Source: JANMZR01 sp031383555
GTDB taxonomy: Bacteria; Bacteroidota; Bacteroidia; Cytophagales; Spirosomataceae
DNA length: 6,958 bases
Direction of reading: 5' to 3'
Assembly: GCA_031383555.1 (NCBI GenBank)
Contig: JANMZR010000147.1
Location: 1 to 6,958, forward strand
In this document: piece by piece, positions 1 through 6,759 of the stretch
How positions within the stretch are numbered: position 1 is the stretch's first letter
Layout: each line of letters begins with the position of its first letter
The notes under the pieces: model-generated
The model's input: only the letters and a program-made list of their open reading frames with translations
Database searches by the model: none
Told to the model about the DNA's origin: nothing
Translations under genes and position numbers: made by a program

Positions 1-426
1 TATGATTTTTCTAATAATTCCGATTAGTCCCAAAAAACGTAGATATAAAAATGGTATTATTTTTCCATAATACATTTTCCAGTTATTAATTCTTTTCTCT
101 TGCTTTTCAAGTGGGCTATTTTTTATAATATTATTACTTTCCAATGTGAGCATTGCTTTTGCTCGCTGTCGATACAAATCCTGCCTAGTTACAAAAACTA
201 CCATTTGTTGAGCAGTTGTTGCCGTTTCTTGACTTAAACAAGCCACAGAGAGTTTTTTTAGAATTTCAGGATTTGTAACATGGTAAAACTCCCATAACTG
301 CATGTTTGAACTATTGGGAGCTAAAGTGGCTAATTGTAGGCAATGTCTAACTTTATCTATATCAATTGGTTGTTTTTTGTAATGTCTTACAGAACGCCTG
401 TAATTTATTATTTCTTCTAAAGTCAT
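1..426 (-). CDS. Nitroreductase family protein, N-terminal part (cut by left window edge)
   Basis: This is the first 142 residues of a flavin-dependent nitroreductase-fold protein; the 3' end lies outside the window. The opening LEEIINYRRSVRHYKKQPID is typical of the family: RRSVR (residues 10-14) contributes to the FMN phosphate site. The stretch APNSSNMQLWEF (36-47) matches the second FMN-contact region, usually PS/NxxNxQxW. The start is ATG at 426, preceded by an A-rich leader without a clear ribosome site, as is usual in Bacteroidota. Residues 115-142 (starting NWKMYYGKIIPF) are basic and hydrophobic. They look like an inserted helix pair that compact nitroreductases lack. Such enzymes use NAD(P)H and FMN to reduce nitro compounds, quinones or similar acceptors; the substrate cannot be deduced here. 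The gene lies downstream of a decayed DUF998-like gene, and its promoter probably lies within that remnant. Family assignment is firm, function within the family is not. Confidence 0.87.
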   Translation of the reverse strand, partial: MTLEEIINYRRSVRHYKKQPIDIDKVRHCLQLATLAPNSSNMQLWEFYHVTNPEILKKLSVACLSQETATTAQQMVVFVTRQDLYRQRAKAMLTLESNNIIKNSPLEKQEKRINNWKMYYGKIIPFLYLRFLGLIGIIRKII

Positions 427-448
427 TTTTTGATTACGAATTAATATT

Positions 449-665
449 TTAATTGAATAGTTTCAATGATATAAAATTGCAATATTTTAATTTATTTAAT
501 GTTTTGTAACGGTATTTTGTTGCACCGAGATCGCTTATTTCGCTTTAAAAAGTGCAATTACTCAAAAGATAAAAGATTTCGGCAGTAATAATACCCATTA
601 ATATCAATGAACCTGCAATAAAATATAACGCTCCTGAAAGTTTTAGTTTATTCAAAAGTTCTCAT
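449..665 (-). pseudogene. Decayed DUF998-family membrane protein gene
   Basis: Reading the minus strand in the frame that runs from TTG at 655 gives NKLKLSGALYFIAGSLILMG, then IITAEIFY and seven more residues. A TAA follows at 545-547. In the same frame the reading continues as SEISDLGATKYRY and stops at 449-451. A hydrophobic first helix ending in AE.FY, followed after a short loop by EISDLG, is the N-terminal pattern of DUF998 multi-pass membrane proteins, normally about 200 residues. Here the rest is missing. The ATG at 663-665 overlaps the stop codon of the upstream gene (TAATG) but is out of frame. Removing one T from the TTTT run at 654-657 would give MRTLNKLKLSGALYF. So the gene seems to carry a one-base insertion near its start, a nonsense codon and a 3' deletion. 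The residues after ATKYRY show no recognisable similarity. Use of TTG at 655 as start would remove the need for the frameshift but not the other two lesions. Confidence 0.72.
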
Positions 666-1765
666 TATTTCATCTGATTATACGCAACATTTTTCAACTC
701 AAATGTAGCATAAGTAAAATCACCCTCAGGATAGGAATAAATAGTTTCGGCATAAGTGGCTAGTCTGTAACCATTTATAAATTGGTAATCACGTAAAGGT
801 GTGCTCCATTTCAAGATTTCTGGTTTACCATATTCGCCAATTGCATACCTATCTTCTGAAACGAAATTGATTAATTCCCCTCTTTCGTTGAAATATAACC
901 AAGCCGAAATGCTTAAGTTATTATTTGTAAATACAGCTTTTACCTTATTGCTTTCAGGTGCTGACCAAGTAATTCTTTCATCGATCAACGATGCAGGAGC
1001 CAATACACACATATCATTAAAAAAAGTTACAGATTCAGAGATATCCATTTCAGGCCCAGCTTGATACTCCACTTTAAACTTTGATAACAACCGAATATCC
1101 ATAAAAGCTTTTCCATTTTTGAAGCAATGAAATCCAGCAACAGGCATCATTTTCATAATGGCGTCCAAATAAAATAATCTAGTAGGCGATTTCAAAAAAT
1201 TGTATTGCTCCGAACTAAGTTTCATCCAAACTGGCTTAGCATGGTCTCTGATTTTTCCAGAAAATTCTGCCTTAAAATTGAAAATTTTTGGTTTGCCAAT
1301 ACTACTAGTAAAACGAATGTACTTTTTAACTTGCTCTGGCAAATGTTTCATATCAGCATCTGAAAGAATAGATTTTTGTAAATTTCTGCTTTGGGAAATG
1401 CCTATTTTCACTTCGTTTTTATACTCATTTTTGAATTTCATTTGGAAAAACCCAATGATAGTAACTAACAAAATAAACATATTAGCAATTGTGCCGAATT
1501 TGGCATCATTCCAATGAATTAGAATCAAAATTTGAGATAAAACTACCCCAATAACAGCAAAATAAAGCCAAAAATCTTTCTTGAAAATATAGAGTACTAC
1601 GCAAAAAATAAAAAGTAACGCAGCGATAAACCAATAAATACCTATTGGTTTTGAGATTTCTTTTGTGAGTTGGGTGATATTACCATAGCCGAAAGCTTTT
1701 GAAAAACCCATAAAATGGATAAGGCCATGGATGAGGGTGATGAAGATGAATATTTTTTTGAACAT
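665..1765 (-). CDS. Membrane-anchored DUF6544/DUF6920-type protein
   Basis: The 366-residue product has two parts. The N-terminal part contains about four hydrophobic helices (residues 4-22, 42-60, 66-84 and 91-108), with histidines in the first (IHGLIHFMG) and at the end of the third (ILIHWND). After a linker, the soluble part (about 135-366) carries SSEQYNFLKSPTRLFYLDA (184-202), MPVAGFHCFKNGKA (207-220), ESVTFFNDMCVLAPASLID (244-262) and a late LNFxxEDRY-like segment (INFVSEDRY, 299-307). From memory these are hallmarks of the uncharacterised family labelled DUF6544 or DUF6920; the exact label needs a profile search. No enzymatic motif is visible, so no function is proposed. The start is ATG at 1765. 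The gene follows a 123-base spacer in which I see no convincing promoter. Its stop overlaps the start of the DUF998-like remnant as TAATG, which suggests that the two were once translationally coupled partners in the membrane. Confidence 0.85.
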   Translation of the reverse strand: MFKKIFIFITLIHGLIHFMGFSKAFGYGNITQLTKEISKPIGIYWFIAALLFIFCVVLYIFKKDFWLYFAVIGVVLSQILILIHWNDAKFGTIANMFILLVTIIGFFQMKFKNEYKNEVKIGISQSRNLQKSILSDADMKHLPEQVKKYIRFTSSIGKPKIFNFKAEFSGKIRDHAKPVWMKLSSEQYNFLKSPTRLFYLDAIMKMMPVAGFHCFKNGKAFMDIRLLSKFKVEYQAGPEMDISESVTFFNDMCVLAPASLIDERITWSAPESNKVKAVFTNNNLSISAWLYFNERGELINFVSEDRYAIGEYGKPEILKWSTPLRDYQFINGYRLATYAETIYSYPEGDFTYATFELKNVAYNQMK

Positions 1766-1888
1766 TAATTTATTTAGTTTTTCCTAATGCTTAGGTTTCA
1801 ACATGATATGCGATTGCTTCGAAAGGGTTTTTAATAATGATAAGAATCTTGTTTTCAAGGCTTATAAGTCATTGATTTTCAAAAGAAC
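1766..1888. other. 123-base spacer, no gene supported
   Basis: This spacer lies between the DUF6496-like gene and the DUF6544-type gene. It holds a small imperfect hairpin, CCTAA/TTAGG around a TGC loop (1783-1795). That stem is short, and on the minus strand it is followed by A rather than T residues, so it is not a good intrinsic terminator for these genes. One minus-strand frame is open for about 26 codons (1791-1868) but has no start codon. No TAnnTTTG promoter element is evident. Confidence 0.5.
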
Positions 1889-2059
1889 TTATTTGTTATT
1901 ACCCTCCAAATCCTCTGCTTCGCTCAAAGCAATGGCAATGGCCTGTTTTCGGTCGGTTACTATAATGTCACTTTTCCCAGAATGCAACTCACCTTCTTTG
2001 AATTCGTGCATTACTTGAGCAACTTTTTTATCGTGGGCTGAAAGTTTTTTCTTTTTCAT
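1889..2059 (-). CDS. Small DUF6496-like protein (56 residues)
   Basis: The minus strand from ATG at 2059 encodes a complete 56-residue protein. It begins with a basic stretch (MKKKKLSAHDKKVAQ), followed by VMHEFKEGELHSGKSD (16-31) and DRKQAIAIALSEAEDL (36-51). The pattern 'VMxEFKxGxLxSG...V..RKQAIAIALSEA' is the signature of the small DUF6496 family, which is widespread in bacteria and phages and has no established biochemical role. The RKQAIAIALSEA segment would form an amphipathic helix. No membrane segment or catalytic motif is present. The gene starts 18 bases after the proline-rich ORF and probably shares its transcript. Such small proteins often sit near stress genes, which fits this neighbourhood, but that is inference. 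Confidence 0.82.
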   Translation of the reverse strand: MKKKKLSAHDKKVAQVMHEFKEGELHSGKSDIIVTDRKQAIAIALSEAEDLEGNNK

Positions 2060-2077
2060 AATTTTCTATAAATATTT

Positions 2078-2272
2078 CTATTGAAATTCATCAGGTTTTG
2101 GCACATTATAGGGCGGATTTTGGATAGGCTCAATTTGAGGTGTTTCAACAGGGTTTTCTTGTGGATATACTTTTGGTGAAACTGGCTCAGGTATTGGCTG
2201 AATTTCAGGCAATTTACCCGGTTGTGGTATTGAAATCGGCTCCTTAATTTGGCTTGTTTCTGGATTTTTCAT
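2078..2272 (-). CDS. Small proline-rich protein of unknown function
   Basis: This 64-residue protein starts at ATG 2272, 11 bases after the dehydrogenase stop, and ends with TAG at 2078. It contains 17 prolines and many Glu, Gln, Ile and Val residues, with no cysteine, no signal peptide and no membrane helix. Prolines fall every fourth residue in two runs: 18, 22, 26, 30 and then 33, 37, 41, 45, 49, 53. Between them the pattern resembles P-E-I-Q or P-Q-E-N. The chain should be extended and intrinsically disordered. I recall similar short proline-rich ORFs in Bacteroidota genomes, but I know of no assigned function. The tight spacing to both neighbours, and an open frame that begins with ATG and has a biased composition, support a real gene. 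Low-complexity sequence makes homology weak evidence. Confidence 0.68.
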   Translation of the reverse strand: MKNPETSQIKEPISIPQPGKLPEIQPIPEPVSPKVYPQENPVETPQIEPIQNPPYNVPKPDEFQ

Positions 2273-2283
2273 CTAATTTTGAA

Positions 2284-3045
2284 TTATTGGGTACACATTC
2301 CCCCATCAATTATTTGTGTAGTACCAGTGATAAATTGGCTGTCGTCACTAGCCAAAAAAAGCACCAAATTGGCTATTTCAATAGGCTCGGCATAACGACC
2401 TAGTGGAATTCCAGCTTCAAACTGCTTTTGAACTTCTTTGGCATGGCCAGCAGATGCACCTTCTTCGATTGACCGCATCATACGGTTATTTACGGGCGAT
2501 GGATGTATAGAATTCACCCTAATTTTTCGTGGTGCGGCCTCTAATGCGGTCACTCGCATAATGCCCACTACCGCATGTTTGCTGGTTACATAGGCACTTA
2601 AGCTAGCAAAACCTACAATGCCAGCCACCGATGAAGTGAGGATGATGCTGCCGCCATCGTTCATTTGTGGCAGTACATATTTATTGCCTAAATACACCCC
2701 TTTTATGTTTATATCCACTATTTTGTCAAACACCTCTTCGGGGTAATCCACCATTGGCTTCACTACGCCTTCTATGCCAGCATTATTGAAAAATATATCT
2801 ATTTTGCCAAATTGTTTTACTGTTTCATTTACGTAGTTTTTTATGTCTGCTACTTTTGAAACATCTGATATACAGTATTTTACAAGCTCATTTTTTAGTT
2901 CTTTTACTGTTTTTTGTAAATCAGCTTCATGCAAATCAACCAACATTACTTTGGCTCCATTTTCTAAAAAGAGTTTGGCTGTGGCCACACCAATACTCCC
3001 TGCTCCACCTGTTATAATGGCTACTTTGTTTTCTAATTTTTTCAT
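2284..3045 (-). CDS. Classical short-chain dehydrogenase/reductase (SDR)
   Basis: The 253-residue product is a full-length classical SDR, an NAD(P)-dependent oxidoreductase of the Rossmann fold that is expected in the cytoplasm. Visible motifs are the cofactor loop TGGAGSIG (12-19), Asp37 at the end of the second strand (VDL), which favours NAD over NADP, and NNAG (87-90). The catalytic set is Asn113, Ser139 (in TSSVAG), Tyr152 and Lys156 (YVTSK). Near the C-terminus are GRYAEPIEIANLVLFLASDD and ITGTTQIIDGG. The usual PG motif after strand six reads HPSPV (181-185), with Ser in place of Gly. The closest general description is a 3-oxoacyl-ACP-reductase-like or alcohol/sugar dehydrogenase-like SDR; the substrate cannot be told. 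I chose ATG at 3045, because the in-frame TTG at 3057 adds four residues upstream of the usual family start. The gene heads a three-gene group with two small ORFs. Confidence 0.93.
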   Translation of the reverse strand: MKKLENKVAIITGGAGSIGVATAKLFLENGAKVMLVDLHEADLQKTVKELKNELVKYCISDVSKVADIKNYVNETVKQFGKIDIFFNNAGIEGVVKPMVDYPEEVFDKIVDINIKGVYLGNKYVLPQMNDGGSIILTSSVAGIVGFASLSAYVTSKHAVVGIMRVTALEAAPRKIRVNSIHPSPVNNRMMRSIEEGASAGHAKEVQKQFEAGIPLGRYAEPIEIANLVLFLASDDSQFITGTTQIIDGGMCTQ

Positions 3046-3090
3046 TGAAAATTTCAATTATGTAATAACAAAGAAAGTCAAGATTTACTC

Positions 3091-3098
3091 CAAAAATA
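3091..3098 (-). promoter_or_regulatory. Bacteroidota-type -7 element upstream of the SDR gene
   Basis: On the minus strand this reads TATTTTTG, a full match to the TAnnTTTG consensus of Bacteroidota housekeeping promoters. It lies in the only long spacer between the AI-2E and SDR genes, about 45 bases before the ATG at 3045, a sensible leader length. I do not see a good TTG -33 element at the expected spacing, and the region is very AT-rich, so a chance match is possible. Confidence 0.42.
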
Positions 3099-3144
3099 TT
3101 ATATAATTGTTGTTTTGATTTGTATAATTCACAGGTTGGATTGC

Positions 3145-4212
3145 CTATTTAAAGAATTTCCGAAAAAAATTGGGGGATTTCTTGGGCCCTTCCAGCTCTC
3201 CAATTAAAAAGCCATAAGGTTTTAGTGACTCCACATGGTCGCATACTATTTTGAACATGGCAGTAAGTGGAATGGCCAAAATAATACCCGAAATACCCCA
3301 AAGTAGCTGCCCAAGAATGAGTACAATAATGGTGAAAAGTGGGTTTATTTTTACCTGTGGGCCAAGTATAAGTGGTTCCAAAAGCCAACCTTGTAACGTT
3401 TGTACAATGGCGTAAACGATGGCAATACTTACCAATAAGCTAATATCGCCACCTTGAATGGCAGCCACGAAAATAGTTATAAAAGTACCAAAGATATTTC
3501 CTAAATAAGGGATTACCTCCAAAAAGCCACAAAGAATGGCAAAGAATATGGCGTTTTTAACTCCAATTATACTAAATCCAATGCCATACATAAACCATAA
3601 ACAAACGATTATTTTGGACATACCTATCAAATATTGTTGAGATACTTTGGTGGTATTTTCTATGATATTTTCCATCTCTGTTCGTTGCCCTTCGGGCGAA
3701 AGTTTCAACATAAATTGTTTGATATGGCCTCGGTAATACAATAGAAATATAAAATAAAGGTAAACTAATATCAAATTACCAAATAAACTAGTAATTGAGC
3801 CAGCCATACTTTGAAGCATATTGCCATAGGACGGTTGCTCTTTTTTTAAGATAATGAGCTGGTCGGCAATGGTAATGCCAAATTTGTTGAAAATATATTG
3901 TTGAAACTTATTTGCAGCTCCTATAGCCTTCTCTTTTAGTTGCTCAACATCATTTACAAGTGCTGATATTTTCCAACCAAAAGCTGAAAAAAAACAACCA
4001 ACTACAATTAAAATGACTAAGAAACAAATAATTACGGCCAAAGCTTTAGGTAGTTTTTTTCGCTCCATCCATTGACAAAACGGTAGGAATAGTGTGGCTA
4101 GGATTCCTCCAAAACAGAGCGGCATAAAGAAAGCTTTACCGAAATAAATAGCACATATAATAAGAATCAGTAAAAGTATTTGCTTTAATGCAGATGTTGA
4201 AGTGATTGTCAT
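3145..4212 (-). CDS. AI-2E family transporter (TqsA/YdiK-like membrane protein)
   Basis: The 355-residue product belongs to the AI-2E family of inner-membrane proteins. Known members include the E. coli AI-2 exporter TqsA and various ion-antiporter-like relatives. There are hydrophobic segments near 10-47 and 57-79, then a charged loop with a short helical region (80-135), then further segments near 142-160, 198-216, 220-250, 257-275 and 291-320. Family motifs are LEVIPYLGNIFGTF (231-244), the counterpart of the PxxG region. Also seen is LEPLILGPQVKINPLFTIIV (278-297) followed by LLWGISGIILAIPL (303-316). I chose ATG at 4212, which leaves a 10-base gap after the ATPase stop. The alternative TTG at 4287 would overlap the ATPase by 65 bases and add a hydrophilic leader atypical of the family. 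The substrate is unknown. Autoinducer-2 export should not be assumed, since no luxS is visible here. Co-transcription with the ATPase points to membrane or ion homeostasis. Confidence 0.92.
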   Translation of the reverse strand: MTITSTSALKQILLLILIICAIYFGKAFFMPLCFGGILATLFLPFCQWMERKKLPKALAVIICFLVILIVVGCFFSAFGWKISALVNDVEQLKEKAIGAANKFQQYIFNKFGITIADQLIILKKEQPSYGNMLQSMAGSITSLFGNLILVYLYFIFLLYYRGHIKQFMLKLSPEGQRTEMENIIENTTKVSQQYLIGMSKIIVCLWFMYGIGFSIIGVKNAIFFAILCGFLEVIPYLGNIFGTFITIFVAAIQGGDISLLVSIAIVYAIVQTLQGWLLEPLILGPQVKINPLFTIIVLILGQLLWGISGIILAIPLTAMFKIVCDHVESLKPYGFLIGELEGPKKSPNFFRKFFK

Positions 4213-4222
4213 GATTATTATT

Positions 4223-6745
4223 TTAAAGAGTATTTTTATTAAGTTTTGATTCTGAAATTGCTCTTTTTCGCCATTTCCACATTTCAATCCAAATTACGGA
4301 GGCAAAGCCAACTCCGACACTAATGCTTATTTGGCCAAAATTTAACTGCGTAAACTTAAAGAATTTTGCCAATGGTTGCACATAAACTAGTAAAGTGGTA
4401 ATAAGAATAGTAATGGCAATAACCAAAAGTACGAGGTTGTTTTTATATTTCATTACTTTAAAAATGGAGTAATAAAATGAGCGATTTACTAAGGTTAAAA
4501 ATATGTTGGCTGTTATTAAAGTAACGAAAACCATTGTTCGAGTAATTGCCTCATTATAAATATTTTGCACCGAATAGTGGTAAATTAATAAAGTGCCGAC
4601 AGAAATGAGTAATCCTTGTAAAATACTCATTGAAAGCTCTTTCCAACTAAAAAAAGTGGTTGTGAATGGACGTGGTGGTTGGCTCATTGTATTTTTTTCC
4701 ATCGGTTCATTTTCATATACTATAGAGCAAGTTGGCCCCATTATAAGCTCTAAAAAAATAATATGAATGGGTGAAAAAATATTGGGGTAAAGCCAGCCCA
4801 ATGCCAATGGGACAAAAACGATTAATATTATTGGAATGTGAATTGAAATAATAAACTGTATTGCTTTTTTTAAATTGGTATAAATTCTCCTTCCCATACC
4901 AACTGCCTCTACCATTTTTGAAAGATCATCATTCATTAAAACCAAGGAAGCGGCTTCCATAGCAATTTCACTGCCTTTTTTACCCATTGCTATCCCAATA
5001 TGGGCGGCTTTCAGGGCTGGACCGTCATTTACACCGTCACCCGTCATGGCAACAATTTGCTTTTGATCTTTTAAGGCATTGATAATTCTCAGCTTAGCAT
5101 CAGGAAACATTCGGGTGAAAATCTGGGTATCCATAACCGTTTTTTTCAAGTCAGCATCTGATAATGCCATCAATTCATCACCTGAGATTGAGCAGTCGTA
5201 ACCACGAAAATCAATTTGGTTTGCAATAGATTTTGTGGTTTCTGCATTGTCACCTGTTATTATTTTTACCGAAATACCTGCTTTGTAAAAATGCTTTAAA
5301 ACGGCATGAATATTTTTCTTAGGAGGGTCATAAAAGGCAACTATTCCTTTGAATACAAAAGTTAATTCTTGCTGCGTTTTTGGGAAACTATCTCCTTTAA
5401 AATCTGATTCGCCTACTCCCAAAACCCGATAACCTTCTGATGTTAAGGTTTTTACAGCTTCATTAATTTGTTGTATTTCAGTAGACGATAAATTACAGAC
5501 CCTTATCAAAGCTTCTACAGCACCTTTTGAAGCTACTATTCTGTGGCCAGATTTGTCTTCAAAAATATGGGTCATCATAGGTGGCTTTCCTCCTAATGGA
5601 TATTCATGATTTAAAGTGTATTGTGGCCTTTCGTCAGAAAATGCTTTTTGATAAGCCTCATGCAAGGCAACTTCCATTGGATCAAAAGGGATCGGCTCAC
5701 TCGCCCACATGGCTAATCGGATGAGGGCTTTTTCATTTTCGTTGTTCACTCTTTCGGCTTCAACAATAATATTTGATTTTAGCATAAAAAGCTTCACTAA
5801 GGTCATTTTATTTTCTGTAATTGTTCCAGTTTTATCTGTACAAATTACAGAGGCTGAGCCCAAAGTTTCAACGGTTTTCATTTGTTTAACTACGATTCCC
5901 TTTTTCATCATTCGCCAAGCTCCTAAAGCCATAAAAGTGGTAAATGCAACAGGAATTTCTTGAGGTAAAATACTCATAGCAAGTGTGAGAGCTTTGAGCA
6001 AACTATCCATTATTTGTCTGGTTTGGAAATAGTTTATACCCCACACAATAAAAAATACGAGCATCCCAAAAAGCGCCATATATTTCACAAAGCTGCCAAT
6101 CTGTAACTCTAAAGGTGTTTTTTCTTCTTTTATTCCTTCTATACTTTTGCCAATTTTCCCTAATTTGGTTTCGCTACCAATAGCTGTTATGGTTGCAATA
6201 GCCAATCCAGTAGCAACATTTGTACCTTGATAAACATTATTATCAGTTGTAGTTTTATCTTTGATAACTGCAAAGGATTCTCCTGTTAGAATTGACTCAT
6301 TTACCGAAAAATCGTTGGAATGGACAATGACTCCGTCGGCAGAAATGGATTTGCCTTCTTCCACCATTATACTATCACCAACTACCAAATCTTCACTTTT
6401 AATTTCTAAGATTTTTCCATCTCGAATCACTTTGCTTTTAGGTTGAGAAAGGTCTTGTAATTTTTCTAAAGCATTCTTACTGCGGGAGTCTTGATAAAAA
6501 GAAATACCCGAAACAAGCAGAATTGCCACAACCATAAAAATGCCATCTCCTGTTTGGCCGCTTACGAAATAAATCACGGAAGCCACTAATAATAATAGCA
6601 CCATCGGATCTTTCAAAAAACCTTTCAAGGCTGCCAGAAGCGCATTTTCGTGTTGATAGACTACCGTATTTCCCCCATGTTTTTCCCTAGAAGAAAGTAC
6701 CTGATCTTGTGATAGGCCTTGAATATTAAAGTTATTTGAGGGCAT
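4223..6745 (-). CDS. Type-2 P-type cation-transporting ATPase
   Basis: An 840-residue integral-membrane ion pump with the full catalytic set of P-type ATPases. Numbered from ATG 6745, it has a short cation-ATPase N-terminal domain (about 10-60). The A-domain TGES motif is at 154-157, and the M4 segment carries PQEIP (261-265). The phosphorylated Asp304 sits in CTDKTGTIT, the nucleotide-domain KGA is at 407-409, and DPPK lies near 473-476. Hinge motifs TGDN (497-500) and TGDGVNDGPALKAAHIG follow (568-584). About six hydrophobic segments follow from residue 624 to the end. There is no heavy-metal-binding domain, so it is not a P1B pump. The overall layout resembles calcium-type ATPases, but key M4-M6 ligands differ (see findings), so the ion is uncertain. 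I preferred ATG 6745 to TTG 6766, which would overlap the upstream gene by seven bases. It lies 14 bases after pfkB-like and 10 before the AI-2E gene. Confidence 0.93.
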   Translation of the reverse strand: MPSNNFNIQGLSQDQVLSSREKHGGNTVVYQHENALLAALKGFLKDPMVLLLLVASVIYFVSGQTGDGIFMVVAILLVSGISFYQDSRSKNALEKLQDLSQPKSKVIRDGKILEIKSEDLVVGDSIMVEEGKSISADGVIVHSNDFSVNESILTGESFAVIKDKTTTDNNVYQGTNVATGLAIATITAIGSETKLGKIGKSIEGIKEEKTPLELQIGSFVKYMALFGMLVFFIVWGINYFQTRQIMDSLLKALTLAMSILPQEIPVAFTTFMALGAWRMMKKGIVVKQMKTVETLGSASVICTDKTGTITENKMTLVKLFMLKSNIIVEAERVNNENEKALIRLAMWASEPIPFDPMEVALHEAYQKAFSDERPQYTLNHEYPLGGKPPMMTHIFEDKSGHRIVASKGAVEALIRVCNLSSTEIQQINEAVKTLTSEGYRVLGVGESDFKGDSFPKTQQELTFVFKGIVAFYDPPKKNIHAVLKHFYKAGISVKIITGDNAETTKSIANQIDFRGYDCSISGDELMALSDADLKKTVMDTQIFTRMFPDAKLRIINALKDQKQIVAMTGDGVNDGPALKAAHIGIAMGKKGSEIAMEAASLVLMNDDLSKMVEAVGMGRRIYTNLKKAIQFIISIHIPIILIVFVPLALGWLYPNIFSPIHIIFLELIMGPTCSIVYENEPMEKNTMSQPPRPFTTTFFSWKELSMSILQGLLISVGTLLIYHYSVQNIYNEAITRTMVFVTLITANIFLTLVNRSFYYSIFKVMKYKNNLVLLVIAITILITTLLVYVQPLAKFFKFTQLNFGQISISVGVGFASVIWIEMWKWRKRAISESKLNKNTL

Positions 6746-6759
6746 ATTAAAACTATTTT

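Noticed and set aside
464..471. TATCATTG as a -7 element for the nitroreductase gene
   Set aside because: It has one mismatch to TAnnTTTG, no TTG at the right distance upstream, and lies in very AT-rich DNA where such matches are common.
801..1517. Two plus-strand open frames of 87 and 105 codons (801-1064 and 1200-1517)
   Set aside because: They lie wholly antisense to the DUF6544-type gene, have no recognisable motifs and look like shadows of its codon use.
1783..1795. CCTAA/TTAGG hairpin as a terminator
   Set aside because: The stem is only five base pairs, is AT-rich, and on the coding strand it is followed by A rather than T residues.
1791..1868. Minus-strand frame encoding IIIKNPFEAIAYHVET before a TAA, as a possible gene remnant
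   Set aside because: It has no start codon and matches no family I recognise; it is too short to call.
1803..2018. Plus-strand open frame of 71 codons
   Set aside because: It is antisense to the DUF6496-like gene, whose conserved RKQAIAIALSEA motif shows which strand is coding.
3046..3057. TTG start four codons upstream of the SDR ATG
   Set aside because: The ATG at 3045 gives MKKLENKVAIITGG, the ordinary SDR beginning.
3149..3388. Second minus-strand frame inside the AI-2E gene
   Set aside because: The overlapping frame of the AI-2E gene carries the family's conserved C-terminal motifs; this one has an unstructured composition.
4213..4287. 25-residue N-terminal extension of the AI-2E protein from a TTG codon
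   Set aside because: It overlaps the ATPase coding region by 65 bases, uses a rare start, and is hydrophilic where the family begins directly before the first membrane helix. ATG 4212 fits better.
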